DNA from: Candidatus Coatesiibacteriota bacterium
GTDB taxonomy: Bacteria; RBG-13-66-14; B26-G2
NCBI GenBank assembly: GCA_003647715.1
Contig: QMNJ01000068.1
Location: 1 to 7,971 of the forward strand
Reading direction: 5' to 3'
DNA: 7,971 nucleotides
Positions 6,653 to 7,971 of this stretch are shown one piece after another. Every line of letters starts with the position of its first letter. Position 1 is the first letter of the stretch. Under the pieces are notes generated by a model. It was not told where the DNA came from and ran no database searches. It worked only from the letters and a program-made list of their open reading frames with translations. The position numbers were made by a program, and so were the translations under genes.

Positions 6653-7586
6653 TATTCAATTTTGATTTATGCATAAAGGACAGAAGGTATAATACAGACA
6701 TTCTCACTGCGGTTCCGTTTTCAATCTGGTGGATTATATCGTCATACACCTCTTCTGCAATAATTGGGTCAATTTCAATTCCCCTCTTTAGAATACCTGA
6801 ATGGAGCACAATGCAGTCGTCATTGGCATTGTTTAATCTATCTCTGGTCAGACAATAGAATCTGGCATACTCCCTCAAACTGGGCAGTAGGTATCTATGC
6901 CCTTCGGTCATCTCTACCGGTGCGATGATAATGACATCTGCATCTTTGAGTCCATCGCTCATGTCATAGTATATTTTAACCCCGAGTCGTTCAATTCCCG
7001 GGGGGATAAGCGTGGGGGGTCCAATAAGGTTCACTTTGGCGCCCATTTTTGTGAGAGCCCAAATATTTGATTTCGCTTCTCTACTGTGTGAGATATCCCC
7101 GACAATGGCGACTTTAATATCCTCTATATAGCCCTTCAACTGCCTGATAGTGAAGAGGTCCACAAGCGCCTGAGTTGGGTGCTCGTGTTTCCCATCTCCT
7201 GCATTTATGACCGATGAGGTTATCTTCTGGGCAAGAAGATGAGGGACACCTGACATCGGGTGGCGAACCACTACGAAGTCCACATTCATCGCTTCTATGG
7301 TCTTGGCAATGTCGGTAAGGGTCTCGCCATAGGCAGGTTCAGTGCTTGAGACATTGATGTTTAATATGTCGGCTGATAATCTCTTGGCGGCAAGCTCAAA
7401 TGAGGTGCGAGTTCTAGTGGATGGTTCAAAGAAGATGTTGACCACGGTTCTACCTCTCAAGGCAGGCACCTTCTTAACGGTTCTTTTTGCAATCTCGGTG
7501 AAGGTATGGGCTGTGGTGAGTATTTCCTCAATCTCATCTTCAGTAAGATACTGGGTTCCTATGAGGTCTTTGCTTCTCAATACCAT
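6627..7586 (-). CDS. Degenerate aspartate carbamoyltransferase-like protein (PyrB')
   Basis: A 319-residue transcarbamylase of the PyrB type that partners PyrC'. From memory it aligns without gaps to Pseudomonas-type PyrB over the N-terminal half. Carbamoyl-phosphate residues are kept: STRTR at 56-60, RHP at 108-110, HPTQ at 136-139, and GDISHSR with Arg169. Aspartate-side residues are not: the 80s-loop lysine is Tyr86 (EPAYGE), the usual LRLQRER is APVEMTE (222-228), losing the key Arg and Gln, and HPGP or HPLP is HSGI (262-265). The C-terminus has the normal NGTAVRMSVLYLL. It is probably not an ATCase; a scaffold, sensor or transcarbamylase with another amino substrate are alternatives. The start at 7586 gives the usual N-terminus (LRSKDLIG). 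An ATG at 7610 lies inside the leader hairpin loop. GGAGGG is 14 nt upstream of 7586, rather far, so the start is not certain. Confidence 0.85.
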   Translation of the reverse strand: MVLRSKDLIGTQYLTEDEIEEILTTAHTFTEIAKRTVKKVPALRGRTVVNIFFEPSTRTRTSFELAAKRLSADILNINVSSTEPAYGETLTDIAKTIEAMNVDFVVVRHPMSGVPHLLAQKITSSVINAGDGKHEHPTQALVDLFTIRQLKGYIEDIKVAIVGDISHSREAKSNIWALTKMGAKVNLIGPPTLIPPGIERLGVKIYYDMSDGLKDADVIIIAPVEMTEGHRYLLPSLREYARFYCLTRDRLNNANDDCIVLHSGILKRGIEIDPIIAEEVYDDIIHQIENGTAVRMSVLYLLSFMHKSKLNNGESRKKE

Positions 7587-7678
7587 ATCAATAAAAAATA
7601 CCCTCCCCATCCTCTTTGGGGAGGTATAATCCTCAGACCTGATATTATTTCTTTTATTTCATTCAAGTGCTCAATCAA
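7577..7678 (-). CDS. Possible pyr leader peptide (very tentative)
   Basis: An open frame with a TTG at 7678 (33 codons) or 7664-7666 (29 codons) runs through the leader hairpin and ends at a TGA (7577-7579) just inside pyrB'. The U-run encodes YFLLIWY. This recalls the pyrL leader of enterobacterial pyrBI, which is translated across its attenuator. There is no ATG and no clear Shine-Dalgarno, so it may be chance. Confidence 0.15.
   Translation of the reverse strand: MIEHLNEIKEIISGLRIIPPQRGWGGYFLLIWY
7593..7627 (-). promoter_or_regulatory. Attenuator-like hairpin in the pyr leader
   Basis: On the minus strand ATACCTCCCC (7618-7627) pairs with GGGGAGG-G-TAT (7598-7608) around a 9-nt loop, giving 7 continuous GC-rich pairs and 3 more after one bulged G. 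Six U residues (7593-7598) follow at once, the form of an intrinsic terminator. It lies downstream of the operon promoter and only 6 nt before the pyrB' ATG, so it would act as an attenuator. Its 3' arm also holds the only GGAGG near the start, so it could instead control translation. Confidence 0.65.
7621..7634 (-). promoter_or_regulatory. Alternative leader hairpin, possible anti-terminator
   Basis: GAGG and CCTC flank ATTATA on the minus strand. This 4-bp helix uses the 5' arm of the attenuator hairpin, so the two cannot form together. The stem is short and its stability is doubtful; a switch role is inferred. Confidence 0.25.
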
Positions 7679-7681
7679 AAA

Positions 7682-7710
7682 ATTATATTTACAAATATGC
7701 ATATTTTCAA
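7682..7710 (-). promoter_or_regulatory. Promoter of the pyr operon
   Basis: TTGAAA (7705-7710) and a perfect TATAAT (7682-7687) are separated by exactly 17 nt on the minus strand. Transcription would start near 7675, giving a leader of about 90 nt that contains the attenuator-like hairpin. It lies in the 191-nt gap between the divergent genes at 7586 and 7778, most of which is AT-rich. Confidence 0.75.
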
Positions 7711-7777
7711 GGGAAAAATGCAATCTTATTTTAATTACAAATTATGGTGATAGTTTATTAAAATCAGTTATCTGAAT

Positions 7778-7971
7778 ATGAGGTTTTCTATTGTTTTTTT
7801 ATCTTTTTCTTTTATTTTCTGGACTGCTGGTGTATTGCTATCGGAGTTGAACTATAGGTATGCTGGAATTGAGGTGGTGGAAGAGCCGTTGTTCTCAGGG
7901 GGTGAGAAGTTACGCTTACAGTCCTTTGGAATTGATATATCTGAGAGAGAGTATCCGGGATATATTAGTAT
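7778..7971 (+). CDS. N-terminus of an exported protein, cut by window edge
   Basis: An ATG at 7778 opens 64 codons that continue past the right edge. The ATG is the first in frame after a TAG at 7751. The product starts MRFSIVFLSFSFIFW and stays hydrophobic to about residue 21, which looks like a signal peptide or membrane anchor. The mature part begins SELNYRYAGIEVVEE, with later FSGGEKLRLQSFG, and is mostly polar. No clear Shine-Dalgarno precedes the ATG and no convincing plus-strand promoter was found. The gene is divergent from the pyr operon. I do not recognise the family; too little is present to name a function. Confidence 0.65.
   Translation, partial: MRFSIVFLSFSFIFWTAGVLLSELNYRYAGIEVVEEPLFSGGEKLRLQSFGIDISEREYPGYIS

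Noticed and set aside
6627..7586. PyrB' as ornithine carbamoyltransferase
   Set aside because: The sequence follows PyrB of the Pseudomonas type (KKVPALRG, LSAD, SHSR, LLPS) and lacks the ornithine-loop features of OTCase; linkage to pyrC' also points to the PyrB family.
7587..7610. Upstream ATG at 7610 as the start of pyrB'
   Set aside because: It lies at the edge of the attenuator loop with AGAGG directly abutting it, and the added residues come from the hairpin arm and U-run. The ATG at 7586 matches the usual family N-terminus.
7621..7642. PyrR-binding loop in the leader (GTCTGAGGAT)
   Set aside because: Only a loose resemblance to the PyrR recognition loop; the TCCAGAGAGG-like core is not present.
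1..7971. CRISPR arrays, insertion sequences, tRNA or rRNA genes
   Set aside because: No regularly spaced repeats, transposase-like frames, terminal inverted repeats or tRNA-like cloverleaf signals were seen in either strand.

Overview
The window is dominated by a compact minus-strand pyrimidine-biosynthesis operon, flanked by genes for exported proteins. Every gene is bacterial in organisation: signal peptides, Shine-Dalgarno sites, sigma70-like promoters and ATGA-type overlaps. AT-rich flanks plus tandem secreted jelly-roll proteins with an SWWCG motif recall uncultivated FCB/WOR-3-like lineages, but this placement is only an impression from protein style.

Right to left on the minus strand, a strong promoter (7682-7710) is followed by a leader of about 90 nt containing a hairpin plus U-run (7593-7627). 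Then come five tightly packed or overlapping genes: pyrB' (6627-7586), pyrC' (5312-6652), pyrC (4023-5315), pyrB with a C-terminal zinc-binding extension (2960-4030) and pyrF (2040-2963). The last three look like intact aspartate carbamoyltransferase, dihydroorotase and type-2 OMP decarboxylase (steps 2, 3 and 6 of UMP synthesis). Carbamoyl-phosphate synthase, pyrD and pyrE are not in the window.

The unusual part is the first pair. PyrC' has lost three metal-binding histidines, as in the known non-catalytic PyrC' of Pseudomonas-type ATCase. Its partner PyrB' has also lost the residues that handle aspartate (the 80s-loop lysine, the R-x-Q motif and HPxP) while keeping the carbamoyl-phosphate-binding residues. 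The operon therefore appears to encode a doubly degenerate PyrB'-PyrC' pair beside an intact pair in mirrored order (B'-C'-C-B). The intact PyrB carries only the zinc domain of the PyrI regulatory subunit. A pseudo-enzyme scaffold, a carbamoyl-phosphate sensor or a transcarbamylase with another substrate are all possible; this is inference.

Left of the operon, a promoter overlapping the pyrF stop codon drives a secreted two-module jelly-roll protein (833-1990). A 9-bp hairpin and a further promoter separate it from a paralogue cut by the left edge (1-684). At the right edge a divergent plus-strand gene for an exported protein begins at 7778 and runs out of the window. No RNA genes, insertion sequences or CRISPR arrays were found, and no stretch above 300 bases lacks a gene.
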